This document shows, one piece after another, positions 15,609-22,805 of a stretch of DNA of 38,749 nucleotides. The notes under the pieces were generated by a model. It had not been told where the DNA came from, ran no database searches, and was given only the letters and a program-made list of their open reading frames with translations. The DNA comes from DATJPY01 sp035506135. Lineage in GTDB: Bacteria > Myxococcota_A > UBA9160 > PR03. The translations under genes and the position numbers were made by a program. Within the stretch, counting starts at the first letter, position 1, and each line of letters starts with the position of its first letter. Location: assembly GCA_035506135.1 (NCBI GenBank), contig DATJPY010000030.1, positions 1 through 38,749 of the forward strand, in the 5' to 3' direction.

Positions 15609-16580
15609 TCAGAGGAGGGAGAGCTGGGCGGGTTGCGGAGAGATCCGCGACGGGGCTGGTTGCTGAGCTGTTGCACGTCTGTTGACTTCGCTCGCTGCGC
15701 TCGCTGCGCGCGCCCGCTTCGCGGGCGCTGGCCGATGCGCCGGGCGATCGGGCTGCCCCGGAGGCGGCGGGGACGAGGTGAGCTCCCGTCCGTTTCCCGG
15801 CCGCGAAGGGCGCTGCGAGGCCGGCGCGTAGGCCGGGCAGAGGTGGTTGAACTCGCACCAGGTGCAGAGGGCGCTCGGCTGCGGCTCGAACGCGACCTCG
15901 GACTCGATGCGGTCGATGAGCCCGATGGTGCGGCCGCGCAGCGCCTCGAGCTGCTGGCGGCTGCGCGTGGAGACGCGCATCTGGTCGCGCTGCAGGTAGT
16001 GCCAGACCAGCCGGACCTCTCCGGCCCCGTAGCGGTCCCCGATGCCGAGCTGGTACAGCGCGAGCTGCCGGTCGTCGTCCAGCGACTGCTGCGAGGGGAC
16101 GAAGCGCCCCGTCTTGTAGTCGTGGATCTCGATCGCGCCGTCGGGCGCGCGCGCGATGCGGTCGACGTAGCCCTGGATCCGGTAGCGCTCGTCGCCGTCG
16201 AGGGAGAAGGCGACGTGCGCCTCGATGCCCAGCGTCTCGTCGCGATCGAACGGATACTGGCGGCGGTAGTGGTTGCCGAGGCAGCGTTCACCCAGCTCGG
16301 CGTAGCTCTCGACCGGCATCTCCGCGCGCACGACGCGCACGCGCTCGGCATCGAAGTGCTCGGCCCACTCGGCGCGGAAGCGGTCGATCACGCGGCGCAG
16401 CGAGGGCACGAGGCCGCGCTCGATGAACCGGTTGAGCCGCTCGAGGACGTCGTGCACGCGCTTGCCGACGAACGCCTCGATCGACTCGCTCTCGACCGGG
16501 ATCCGCTCGACGTAGCGGTAGTAGAACTGCTTCGGGCAGTTCTCGAAGCACGACAGGCGGGAGTGGCTGTAGACCGCCAC
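15609..16580 (-). CDS. RecB-family PD-(D/E)XK nuclease with iron-sulfur cysteines; 3' end derived from a repeat
   Basis: About 323 residues from GTG at 16580 (AAGGG upstream). The N-terminus is YSHSRLSCFENCPKQFYYRY. The nuclease core carries GYVDRIARAPDGAIEIHDYK, giving the Asp ... Asp-x-Lys catalytic signature, then the conserved QLALYQLG helix. CTWCEFNHLCPAY near residue 240, with the N-terminal cysteine, matches the four-cysteine [4Fe-4S] clamp of AddB/Cas4-type nucleases. The natural domain ends around CPAYAP. The last roughly 50 residues are low-complexity and encoded largely by repeat copy 3 (15658-15772). No helicase or cas gene is adjacent. Probable role: DNA end processing. Confidence 0.82.
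   Translation of the reverse strand: MAVYSHSRLSCFENCPKQFYYRYVERIPVESESIEAFVGKRVHDVLERLNRFIERGLVPSLRRVIDRFRAEWAEHFDAERVRVVRAEMPVESYAELGERCLGNHYRRQYPFDRDETLGIEAHVAFSLDGDERYRIQGYVDRIARAPDGAIEIHDYKTGRFVPSQQSLDDDRQLALYQLGIGDRYGAGEVRLVWHYLQRDQMRVSTRSRQQLEALRGRTIGLIDRIESEVAFEPQPSALCTWCEFNHLCPAYAPASQRPSRPGNGRELTSSPPPPGQPDRPAHRPAPAKRARAASAASEVNRRATAQQPAPSRISPQPAQLSLL
15658..15772. repeat. Dispersed two-hairpin repeat, copy 3
   Basis: Same unit as at 1679-1799: GGTTGCTGAGCTGTTGCAC, GTCTGTTGACTTCGCTCGC, hairpin arms GCGCCCGC/GCGGGCGC (15710-15728) and CCCCG/CGGGG (15756-15772). The hairpin loop is TTC here but GGA in the other copies, while the arms are identical. It lies inside the open frame at the 3' end of the nuclease gene. 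Confidence 0.8.
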
Positions 16581-16715
16581 GCGACCCTTCGCCGGCCGGA
16601 GGGCCGGTTGATCGGGTCCGGGGGAGGAAGACCCAGTGTGCGTTCGGGATGCCCGGGGAGGCGACGCGCAGTATAGACGCGCCGGCGCCTGCGGAGCCAC
16701 TCCACGGAGCCCCGG

Positions 16716-17645
16716 GTGCCCCTGGGCTATGCTGCGGCCTCTGGGAAAGCGCCGCAGGAGCCCGGTTCCTTGGATCACCGACGGCACGACGACGTCCTCG
16801 AAGCCACTATCCACGCCCTCGCGTCCAGCGACGGCGACGCGCTCGCGAAGGCGGCCGCAGAGGGATACCCGGAGCGCGAGGACGTGACCCGGTGGACCGA
16901 GCGCGCGCTTCGCCTCGTGCTCTTCCAGCGCGACGCGAACGCCCTCCGCTCCGAGCTTCCGGACCTGGCCGACTGGCTGCGGCGCATCCTCTCGACCCTG
17001 ACCCTGCCGGCCGGCCTCGATGCGGAGGCCGCCGTGGGCCGGTTCTTCGCGCGGCTCCCCGCAGTGCGCGCGCTCCTCGCCGAGGACGTCGAGGCCGCGT
17101 TCGAGGGCGACCCGGCCGCCCGGAGCTACGCCGAGATCGCGGCGGCGTACCCCTCGGTCCTGGCGGTGGCGACCTACCGGATCGCGCACGAGCTCCACCA
17201 GATCGGCGTGCCGCTCGTGCCGCGCATCGCGAGCGAGCACGCCCACGCGCGCACCGGGATCGACATCCATCCCGGCGCGCGCATCGGCCGGCGCTTCTTC
17301 ATCGACCACGGAACCGGGGTGGTGATCGGCGAGACCTGCGAGATCGGCGACCGCGTCATGCTCTACCAGGGCGTCACGCTCGGCGCGATCGCGCCGCGCC
17401 ACGGCCAGATGCTGCGCGGCGTGAAGCGCCATCCGACGCTGGAGGACGACGTCACCATCTACTCCGGGGCGACGATCCTCGGCGGCGAGACGGTGATCGG
17501 TCGCGGCAGCGTGATCGGCGGCAACGTGTGGCTGACCCACTCGGTGCCGGCGTGCTCCAAGGTGCAGGCCGAGCCGCCGCGCCTGCAGGTGCAGCGCGAT
17601 GGAACCTGCGAGGAGCAGGCAGAGCAGCTGCACTGGGACATCTGA
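16716..17645 (+). CDS. cysE: Serine O-acetyltransferase (CysE/EpsC type)
   Basis: Up to 309 residues. The C-terminal half is a left-handed beta-helix of hexapeptide repeats: GIDIHPGARIGRRFFIDHGT, VVIGETCEIGDRVMLYQGVT, then KRHPTLEDDVTIYSGATILG. His and Asp of the active site are in the DIHPGA and FIDHGTG blocks. It makes O-acetylserine from serine and acetyl-CoA for cysteine synthesis. The start is uncertain: GTG 16716 (GGAG six bases upstream) is used, but TTG 16770 (GCAGGAG upstream) fits homology about as well. The next gene, an Mrp-type Fe-S ATPase, begins 28 bases after the stop, linking sulfur supply and Fe-S handling. Confidence 0.93.
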   Translation: MPLGYAAASGKAPQEPGSLDHRRHDDVLEATIHALASSDGDALAKAAAEGYPEREDVTRWTERALRLVLFQRDANALRSELPDLADWLRRILSTLTLPAGLDAEAAVGRFFARLPAVRALLAEDVEAAFEGDPAARSYAEIAAAYPSVLAVATYRIAHELHQIGVPLVPRIASEHAHARTGIDIHPGARIGRRFFIDHGTGVVIGETCEIGDRVMLYQGVTLGAIAPRHGQMLRGVKRHPTLEDDVTIYSGATILGGETVIGRGSVIGGNVWLTHSVPACSKVQAEPPRLQVQRDGTCEEQAEQLHWDI

Positions 17646-17673
17646 TGCCTAGGGACACCTGGGGCATTTGAGT

Positions 17674-18546
17674 ATGGGCGAGCGCGAGGCCGCGCCGGCG
17701 TTCGAGGAGCTCGCGCTCGTGCGCAGCCGCATCGCCGACCGCCTCGCCGAGGTCTCGAGCAGCCTCGCCGTGATGAGCGGCAAGGGCGGCGTCGGCAAGA
17801 GCCTGGTCGCCGTGAACCTCGCGATCGCGCTGGCCCGGCGCGGCGCGCGGGTGGGGATCCTGGACGCCGACCTGAACAGCCCGAGCGTCGCGAAGATGCT
17901 GGGCCTGCGCGGCCGCCCGCTCTGCGTCGGCCCCTCCGGCGTGCGGCCGGTCGGCGGCCCGCTCGGGCTCGCGGTCCAGAGCATGGACTTCTTCCTGCAG
18001 AGCAACGAGCCGCTCGCATGGGACGGTCCTGCCGGGGAGGGCGCCCCGTTCCGCAGCGCGCTCGAGGACGCAGCGCTCGGCGATCTGCTCGGCGAGACCG
18101 AGTGGGGCGAGCTCGACGTGCTGCTGATCGACCTCGCGCCCGGGCCCGACCGCCTGCCCGCGCTCGCGCGCTTGCTCCCCGGTCTCTCGGGAGCGCTCGC
18201 CGTCGCGATCCCGACCGAGGTCTCGCTGCTCGCCGTGGAGCGCGGGGTCCGGCGCGCGTGCGAGGCGCGCGTGCCGCTCCTCGGTGTCGTCGAGAACCTG
18301 GGCAGCGGCGTTTGCCGCTGCTGCGGCGCCGAGGTCGCGCTCTTCCAGGAGGCATCGGTCGAGGCGAGCGCCCGCGCGCTCGACCTCGAGCTGCTGGCGC
18401 GAATCCCCTTCGACCCCGCGCTCGCGGCGGCCGCTGACGCGGGGCGGCCGCTCGAGCGAGGCGACGCGCCCGCGGTGCGGGCCTTCGAGGTGCTTGCCGA
18501 CCGCGTCTCGGCGTTCGTCGAGCGCGAGCGGGCGGCGGCATGTTGA
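17674..18546 (+). CDS. Mrp/ApbC/NBP35-type Fe-S carrier ATPase
   Basis: A 290-residue ParA-superfamily ATPase of the Mrp/NBP35 branch. Walker A is MSGKGGVGKS, the switch strand is GILDADLNSPSVAKMLGL, and VLLIDLAPGPDRLP gives Walker B. The CxxC pair is within SGVCRCCGAEVALF, the dimer-interface cysteines that hold a bridging [4Fe-4S] cluster. The N-terminal DUF59 domain found in some Mrp proteins is absent. Members deliver Fe-S clusters to apoproteins. The ATG start is used in preference to TTG two codons upstream. It overlaps the CcmH-like gene by 7 bases. Confidence 0.9.
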   Translation: MGEREAAPAFEELALVRSRIADRLAEVSSSLAVMSGKGGVGKSLVAVNLAIALARRGARVGILDADLNSPSVAKMLGLRGRPLCVGPSGVRPVGGPLGLAVQSMDFFLQSNEPLAWDGPAGEGAPFRSALEDAALGDLLGETEWGELDVLLIDLAPGPDRLPALARLLPGLSGALAVAIPTEVSLLAVERGVRRACEARVPLLGVVENLGSGVCRCCGAEVALFQEASVEASARALDLELLARIPFDPALAAAADAGRPLERGDAPAVRAFEVLADRVSAFVERERAAAC

Positions 18547-19007
18547 GCGCGCGCCGGACGCTCGTGCTCGCGCTGCTCGCCGGCTGGCTTGCCGCCGCAC
18601 CGACGGTCCGCGCGGCCGACGCCGAGCCCGCGCCGACCTGGCACCAGGAGCTGTGGACCGGGCTCATGAGCCCGTTCTGCCCCGGGCGGATCCTGATCGA
18701 CTGTCCGAGCCCGCAGGCCGCCGAGCTGCGCGCGTGGATCGCCGATCAGGAGCGCGCGGGCCGGAGCCGCGCCGACGTCGAGGCGCAGCTCTACGCGCAG
18801 TTCGGCGACGTGATCCTGCAGGCGCCCAAGGCGCAGGGATTCGGGCTCGCCGCCTACGTGGTACCGCTCATCGCCTTCGGGTGTGGAGGCGCGGTGGTGT
18901 GGCTCTTCCTGCGCCGCCAGCGAAGAGCCGCGGCCGGACCCGCACCGCTGGCCGCCACGGATCCGGAGGTCGAGCGGCAGATCGACGAGGAGCTCGCGCG
19001 GCGGTGA
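18540..19007 (+). CDS. CcmH/NrfF-like cytochrome c maturation protein
   Basis: A 155-residue secreted, membrane-anchored protein: signal segment LVLALLAGWLAAAPTVRA, a periplasmic helical domain, a membrane helix (GLAAYVVPLIAFGCGGAVVW) and a basic tail. The domain follows CcmH: LMSPFCPGRILIDCPSPQA, LRAWIADQ, QFGDVILQAPKAQGF. The usual LRCxxCQ redox pair is replaced by Cys-x7-Cys. CcmH proteins reduce apocytochrome c before haem attachment. No other ccm gene is in the window, so this may be an orphan copy. It overlaps both neighbours, so it is translated as part of the cysE-mrp-ccmH-pduO run. Confidence 0.75.
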   Translation: MLSARRTLVLALLAGWLAAAPTVRAADAEPAPTWHQELWTGLMSPFCPGRILIDCPSPQAAELRAWIADQERAGRSRADVEAQLYAQFGDVILQAPKAQGFGLAAYVVPLIAFGCGGAVVWLFLRRQRRAAAGPAPLAATDPEVERQIDEELARR

Positions 19008-19561
19008 AGATCTATACGCGCCGCGGCGACGAGGGCGAGACCGATCTCCTCGGCAGCGGTCGCGTGGCGAAGGACCATCTTCGCGTCGCCGCCTACGGGG
19101 CCGTCGATGAGCTGAACGCTGCCCTCGGCCTGTGCGCCGTCGCGAGCCCGCACCCGGACCTGCGCACACTGGTCGAGTCGCTGCAGCGCGAGCTCTTCGC
19201 ATTGGGCGCCTACCTGGCGACGCCCGAGGCGCGACACCGCGACGCGAGCGCGATGCGCCCGCCCGGCGAGCCGGAGATCGCCGCGCTCGAGGCGCGCATC
19301 GACGCCTTCGAGAAGGAGCTCCCTCCGCTCAAGCGCTTCGTGCTTCCCGGCGGCACGCCGGCGGCTGCTGCGCTCCACCTGGCGCGCACCGTCTGCCGGC
19401 GCGCCGAGCGCGCCGCGGTGTCGCTCGACCGCGCCGAGGCGCTCGGGCCCGACGCGCTCCGCTATCTGAACCGCCTCTCGGATCTGCTCTTCGTGCTGGC
19501 CCGGGTCGAGAACCACCGCGCTGGTGTCGGCGACGTGGAGTGGGAGGGCAGGGCGCGCTGA
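19004..19561 (+). CDS. Cob(I)alamin adenosyltransferase, PduO type
   Basis: A 185-residue PduO/MMAB-type corrinoid adenosyltransferase. KIYTRRGDEGETDLLGSGRV at the start is the ATP-binding motif; GAVDELNAALG and, near the end, RYLNRLSDLLFVLAR complete the signature. It transfers adenosyl from ATP to cob(I)alamin to give adenosylcobalamin. That cofactor is needed by the acyl-CoA mutase encoded at 22795-24774, so the two loci probably work together. GTG 19004 overlaps the preceding stop by 4 bases. The fluoride riboswitch begins about 55 bases after its stop. Confidence 0.95.
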   Translation: MKIYTRRGDEGETDLLGSGRVAKDHLRVAAYGAVDELNAALGLCAVASPHPDLRTLVESLQRELFALGAYLATPEARHRDASAMRPPGEPEIAALEARIDAFEKELPPLKRFVLPGGTPAAAALHLARTVCRRAERAAVSLDRAEALGPDALRYLNRLSDLLFVLARVENHRAGVGDVEWEGRAR

Positions 19562-19615
19562 CGAGGCTGCGCTCTTGACGGCCGAGGCGGTGCTGATAGC
19601 CTGCGGCCGATCCCT

Positions 19616-19671
19616 CACGGCGGTGGAGTTCGCCGCGAACCGCTGCCCCCGCGGCAGCCAATGACTCCTAC
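19616..19671 (+). promoter_or_regulatory. Fluoride riboswitch (crcB motif)
   Basis: The sequence follows the fluoride aptamer consensus: GGCGGTGGAGTTCGCC (stem GGCG/CGCC), GAACCGC, a CTGCC/GGCAG stem, then the invariant tail ATGACTCCTAC at 19661-19671. It lies about 70 bases upstream of the crcB ATG. Fluoride binding in this class normally turns on the exporter gene. Downstream, CTACGGCG and CGCCGTAG (19669-19690) can form a hairpin, but no U-run follows, so transcription termination is not obvious. Confidence 0.92.
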
Positions 19672-19720
19672 GGCGGCCGAGGCGCCGTAGGGTCGTACCC
19701 CGAGAGTCGACCCCCGAGCG

Positions 19721-19734
19721 CCTCCCGATGGAGG
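19721..19734 (+). promoter_or_regulatory. Hairpin masking the crcB ribosome binding site
   Basis: CCTCC (19721-19725) can pair with the crcB Shine-Dalgarno sequence GGAGG (19730-19734) around a CGAT loop, four bases before the ATG. Following directly on the aptamer, this suggests control of translation initiation by the riboswitch. The pairing is seen in sequence; its use is inference. Confidence 0.5.
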
Positions 19735-19738
19735 ATCG

Positions 19739-20122
19739 ATGGATCGGCTCGTGTGGGTCTGCCTCGGCAGCGCGCTCGGGGGCGGCGCGCGCTATCTCAT
19801 CTCGCAAGCCGCCGCCTCGCTCCTCGGTCCCGCCTTCCCGTACGGGACGCTGATCGTCAACGTGATCGGGTCGTACCTGATCGGCCTCGTCATGCACGTC
19901 GGCCTCAACTCGACGCTGATCTCCCCGACGCTGCGCATCTTCCTGACGACCGGCGTGATGGGTGGGCTCACCACCTACTCGACCTTAAACTACGAGACGC
20001 TGCGCTTCGCGGTCGAGGGCGACTGGCACCTCGGCGCGCTCAACATGGCCGCCACCGTCGTTGCGTGCCTCGCCGCGGGCATCCTCGGCCTCGCGACGGG
20101 ACAGGCGCTGGTTCCCGGCTGA
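19739..20122 (+). CDS. crcB: Fluoride channel CrcB/Fluc
   Basis: A 127-residue four-helix membrane protein. Signature segments are GSALGGGARYLIS, the asparagine-containing TLIVNVIGSYLIG and GVMGGLTTYSTLNYET, the Fluc pore region. It works as a dual-topology homodimer that lets fluoride leave the cytoplasm. Placement behind a fluoride riboswitch confirms the assignment. The DUF190 gene follows after 28 bases, a frequent partner of crcB. Confidence 0.96.
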   Translation: MDRLVWVCLGSALGGGARYLISQAAASLLGPAFPYGTLIVNVIGSYLIGLVMHVGLNSTLISPTLRIFLTTGVMGGLTTYSTLNYETLRFAVEGDWHLGALNMAATVVACLAAGILGLATGQALVPG

Positions 20123-20150
20123 CGCGCGGCCTGCACGAAGGAGTCACGCG

Positions 20151-20504
20151 ATGCGCATTCTCACCGGCGAGCAGGTCCTGGTCCGCATCTTCATCGGCGA
20201 GAGCGATCGGTGGCACCATCAATCGCTGGTGACCGCCCTGGTGGAGCGCCTGCGCCGCGAGCACTTCGCGGGGGCGACCGTGTTCCGCGGCCTGGCCGGC
20301 TTCGGCGCGCACAGCGTGCTTCACACCGCGAAGATCCTGCGCCTCTCCGAGGACCTTCCCGTGCTGATCGAGGTCGTGGACTCCGAGGAGCGCATGCAGC
20401 GCCTGACCGAGATCCTGGACGAGATGGTCGGGGAGGGTCTGGTCACGATGGAGAAGGTGCGCGTCCTGAAGTATTCGGCGCGACCGGCGCAGCCACCGGG
20501 CTGA
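20151..20504 (+). CDS. DUF190-family protein
   Basis: A 117-residue protein of the DUF190 family, a small ferredoxin-like or PII-like fold: GEQVLVRIFIGESDRW, LRREHFAGATVFRGLAGFG, then LPVLIEVVDSEERM. The family often neighbours crcB, and a role in fluoride response is presumed but unproven. The ATG has GAAGGAG at good distance. The last 62 bases overlap, tail to tail, with the small membrane ORF on the minus strand. Confidence 0.88.
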   Translation: MRILTGEQVLVRIFIGESDRWHHQSLVTALVERLRREHFAGATVFRGLAGFGAHSVLHTAKILRLSEDLPVLIEVVDSEERMQRLTEILDEMVGEGLVTMEKVRVLKYSARPAQPPG

Positions 20505-20652
20505 GCGGCGGGATGACGATCGGTCGATCGCCGATCAGTCGCACCGGCCGCTCCATCGCGCAGCGCAGCCAGAGCCCGACGCCGAATCCGATCGCGAACG
20601 CGACGGCCAGGGCGGCGAGCACCGCCCGCAGCGCGCCCCGTGCCCCGTTCAC
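20443..20652 (-). CDS. Small single-pass membrane protein (hypothetical)
   Basis: A 69-residue ORF beginning VNGARGALRAV from GTG at 20652. One strong membrane helix is visible (ALRAVLAALAVAFAIGFGVG), followed by a proline-rich tail. Its GTG overlaps the stop of the M42 peptidase gene (GTGA), the same coupling style used elsewhere in this window, which supports it as a real gene. Against it: no family is recognised, and its 3' third overlaps the DUF190 gene on the other strand. Confidence 0.45.
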   Translation of the reverse strand: MNGARGALRAVLAALAVAFAIGFGVGLWLRCAMERPVRLIGDRPIVIPPLSPVAAPVAPNTSGRAPSPS

Positions 20653-21803
20653 GCGAAGGGGTCCCGGCGGAGCTCGCGCGCCGCGCGGCGGAAGCGCTGC
20701 TCGAGCCGGCGGCGCAGCGGGTCGGGAGCGCCCGGGCGCGGACAGTCGCGGTCGCGCTGCACCATCCCCTCGAACAGCCGCACCAGCCCGACGAGATCCG
20801 AGAGCCGGATCGACTCGACGGCAATGCGGCTGCGGTCGTCCATGTTGTGGTAGTTGCCGAGCGGGACGCAGAGGGCCGCGCAGCGGTAGCCGTAGAGCTG
20901 GTACGCGGTGGACTCGCAGGTGCCCCCGTCCATCAGCCGCCGCTGCCAGAGGAAGCGCCCCCCGCTCGGGCCGGCGAGCTCGGCCGCGACCCCCGCGATC
21001 CAGCGCGTGAGCGCGTCGTCGAAGGTGCTGGTGCGGTCGCCGACGCGGAGGATCGGACCGCCGCCCTGCGGCGCGTGCGGCAGCGCCTTGCTCGCCTCGA
21101 TCGCGACGATGCGCGCGCCGGGCGGGAGCCGACCGGCGCGCGCCACGGAGAGCGCACCGACGAAGCCCACCTCCTCGGCGCGCGTGAAGAGGCCGCGCAC
21201 GTCGACGGCGCGCGCGGGGTCGATCCGGTCGATCTGCTCGAGGAGCGCCAGCACGGCGGTGACGCCGGCCAGGTCGTCGGCCGCGCGCGTCTCCAGCAGA
21301 TCCGGGTTGCGCCGCGAGCGACGGAACGCCGGCAGGTCGAAGGTGCCGAAGCAGCCCGTGGGCACGGCCTCGCGCGCGCGCAGCCGCACGCGCAGCGCGC
21401 CGCGGCGCGGATCCGGCCGTACGCGCAGCACTTGCGACGGGACCGAGGTCCCATCGGCGCGATGGAAGCGGGCGCGCGCGCCCGCGAAGCACTCCGGCCG
21501 CACGCCCCCCAGGAAGAGCGCGTCGACGAGCACACCCGATCGTGTCGGGGTCGAGCGGAGCGCGCGGAAGCCGGGGTGGTCCATGTGGGCGCCGAGGACG
21601 AGCGGCGATCGGCTGGCGCGCACCCCGCGCCGGCGCAGCGCGAGGTTGCCGTCGCGGTCCGCGCGCACCTCGAGATGCGGCGCGCCGTGCGCCCACTCCC
21701 GCACCCACGCGATCACGGCCCCCTCCCGGTACGGAGCCGTCGGGCACGAGAGCGTGCGCTCGGCGAGAGCGAGCACGCGCGCGGGGCGGATCGCCGTGGC
21801 CAT
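20649..21803 (-). CDS. M42/M20-like metallo-aminopeptidase
   Basis: A 384-residue zinc peptidase of the M42-like clan. Metal and catalytic residues are visible in order: LGAHMDHPGF (His and catalytic Asp), ETRAADDLAGVTAVLAL (bridging Asp), TRAEEVGFVGAL (catalytic Glu-Glu), the EASKALPHAP region, and NYHNMDD near the end (His). M42 members are cytosolic aminopeptidases or deblocking peptidases. It begins 3 bases after the meaB stop and overlaps the small membrane gene, so it is part of the mutase transcript, although no functional link is obvious. Confidence 0.82.
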   Translation of the reverse strand: MATAIRPARVLALAERTLSCPTAPYREGAVIAWVREWAHGAPHLEVRADRDGNLALRRRGVRASRSPLVLGAHMDHPGFRALRSTPTRSGVLVDALFLGGVRPECFAGARARFHRADGTSVPSQVLRVRPDPRRGALRVRLRAREAVPTGCFGTFDLPAFRRSRRNPDLLETRAADDLAGVTAVLALLEQIDRIDPARAVDVRGLFTRAEEVGFVGALSVARAGRLPPGARIVAIEASKALPHAPQGGGPILRVGDRTSTFDDALTRWIAGVAAELAGPSGGRFLWQRRLMDGGTCESTAYQLYGYRCAALCVPLGNYHNMDDRSRIAVESIRLSDLVGLVRLFEGMVQRDRDCPRPGAPDPLRRRLEQRFRRAARELRRDPFA

Positions 21804-21806
21804 CGC

Positions 21807-22805
21807 CTAGGTCCGCGGCTTCCGCAGCGCGTCCTCGATCTCGCGCCCGATCTCGGCGATCCACGCGAAGCCGCCGCGGGCCGGATCGCCCTCGACGCGC
21901 GCGCCGACCGCCGGGCGGCCGCCGACGCGCTCGAGGCCGTGGCTGCCGTAGCGGCGCTCGAGCGCACCGATCACGAAGGCGGCCCGCCCGCGCAGCCGCC
22001 GCTCGCGGAGCTCGCCGCTCGCGACCAGGTGGGCGCGGTGGGCGTCGAGCGCCTCGAGCAGCGCGTCGACGCCGAGGCCGTCGCGCGCCGACACGAGGAG
22101 CACCGGCCGGCGCCAGCCGCCCGTCGGTGTCGCCGCCAGCGCGAGCCCGGCCTCCAGCTCGCTCGCGGTGCGCTCGGCGGCGGCGCCGAGGTCGGCCTTG
22201 TTGACGGCGAACACGTCGGGGTGCTCCAGCACCCCGGCCTTCATGAACTGCAGCACGTCGCCCGCACCCGGCTGCGCCACGAAGAGGAGCGTGTCGGCGA
22301 GCTCGGACACCTCGGCCTCCGATTGCCCGACCCCGACCGTCTCCACGAAGACGCGGTCGAAGACGGCGGCCAGCACGGCGACGCTCGCCGCGGTCGCGTC
22401 GGCGAGGCCGCCCAGCCGCTCGCGCGCCGCCATCGAGCGGAGGAACACGCCGGCGTCGTCGGCGCTCGCGCGTACCCGAGCGCGGTCGCCGAGGAGCGCG
22501 CCGCCGGAGAGTCGGCTCGAGGGGTCGACCACCACGATGCCGACCGTCTCGCCGCGGCGCCGCAGCCGGCGCACCAGCGCGTCGAGCAGCGTCGACTTGC
22601 CGGCGCCCGGCGCTCCGGTGACGCCGATGCGCGGCGCGCCGGCGCACGCGCCTTCGGGGCGGGCCTCGAGGCTGCGCTCGAGCGCGTCGAGCAGCGCGAG
22701 CGCAGCCTCGCGCCGCGCGGGCCGGCTGTCGTCGATCAGGTTCAGTGCTTCGGCGACGGCGTCGCGATCGCGCGCCAGGAGCCTGCGCGCGAGATCAGGC
22801 AGCAG
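21807..22805 (-). CDS. meaB: MeaB/ArgK G-protein chaperone of acyl-CoA mutase, probable CTG start
   Basis: With CTG at 22805 as start the protein is 332 residues, the normal length of this family, beginning MLPDLARRLLARDRDAVAEA. Walker A is GVTGAPGAGKST (residues 61-72); then VVDPSSRLSGGALLGDRARV, ETVGVGQSE (switch) and NKADLG (base specificity). It loads and protects adenosylcobalamin in the mutase encoded just upstream. No ATG, GTG or TTG precedes the P-loop in this frame; the first (GTG, 22574) falls at residue 78, after Walker A. CTG 22805 has CGGAG seven bases upstream and lies inside the end of the mutase gene, implying coupled translation. Confidence 0.88.
   Translation of the reverse strand: MLPDLARRLLARDRDAVAEALNLIDDSRPARREAALALLDALERSLEARPEGACAGAPRIGVTGAPGAGKSTLLDALVRRLRRRGETVGIVVVDPSSRLSGGALLGDRARVRASADDAGVFLRSMAARERLGGLADATAASVAVLAAVFDRVFVETVGVGQSEAEVSELADTLLFVAQPGAGDVLQFMKAGVLEHPDVFAVNKADLGAAAERTASELEAGLALAATPTGGWRRPVLLVSARDGLGVDALLEALDAHRAHLVASGELRERRLRGRAAFVIGALERRYGSHGLERVGGRPAVGARVEGDPARGGFAWIAEIGREIEDALRKPRT

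Noticed and set aside
15609..16580. Cas4 of a CRISPR-Cas locus
   Set aside because: The nuclease has the right cysteines and PD-(D/E)XK core, but no other cas gene or repeat-spacer array is present. A general RecB-family nuclease is the safer call.
17648..17668. REP-like fragment (GGGACACCTGGGGCATTT) between cysE and mrp
   Set aside because: Resembles remnants of common intergenic repeats, but there is only one copy in the window and no hairpin, so it cannot be supported here.
22795..22805. Programmed frameshift making a MeaA-MeaB fusion
   Set aside because: No slippery heptamer is visible at the junction, and a CTG start with SD at the correct distance explains MeaB. It remains possible but is the less simple reading.
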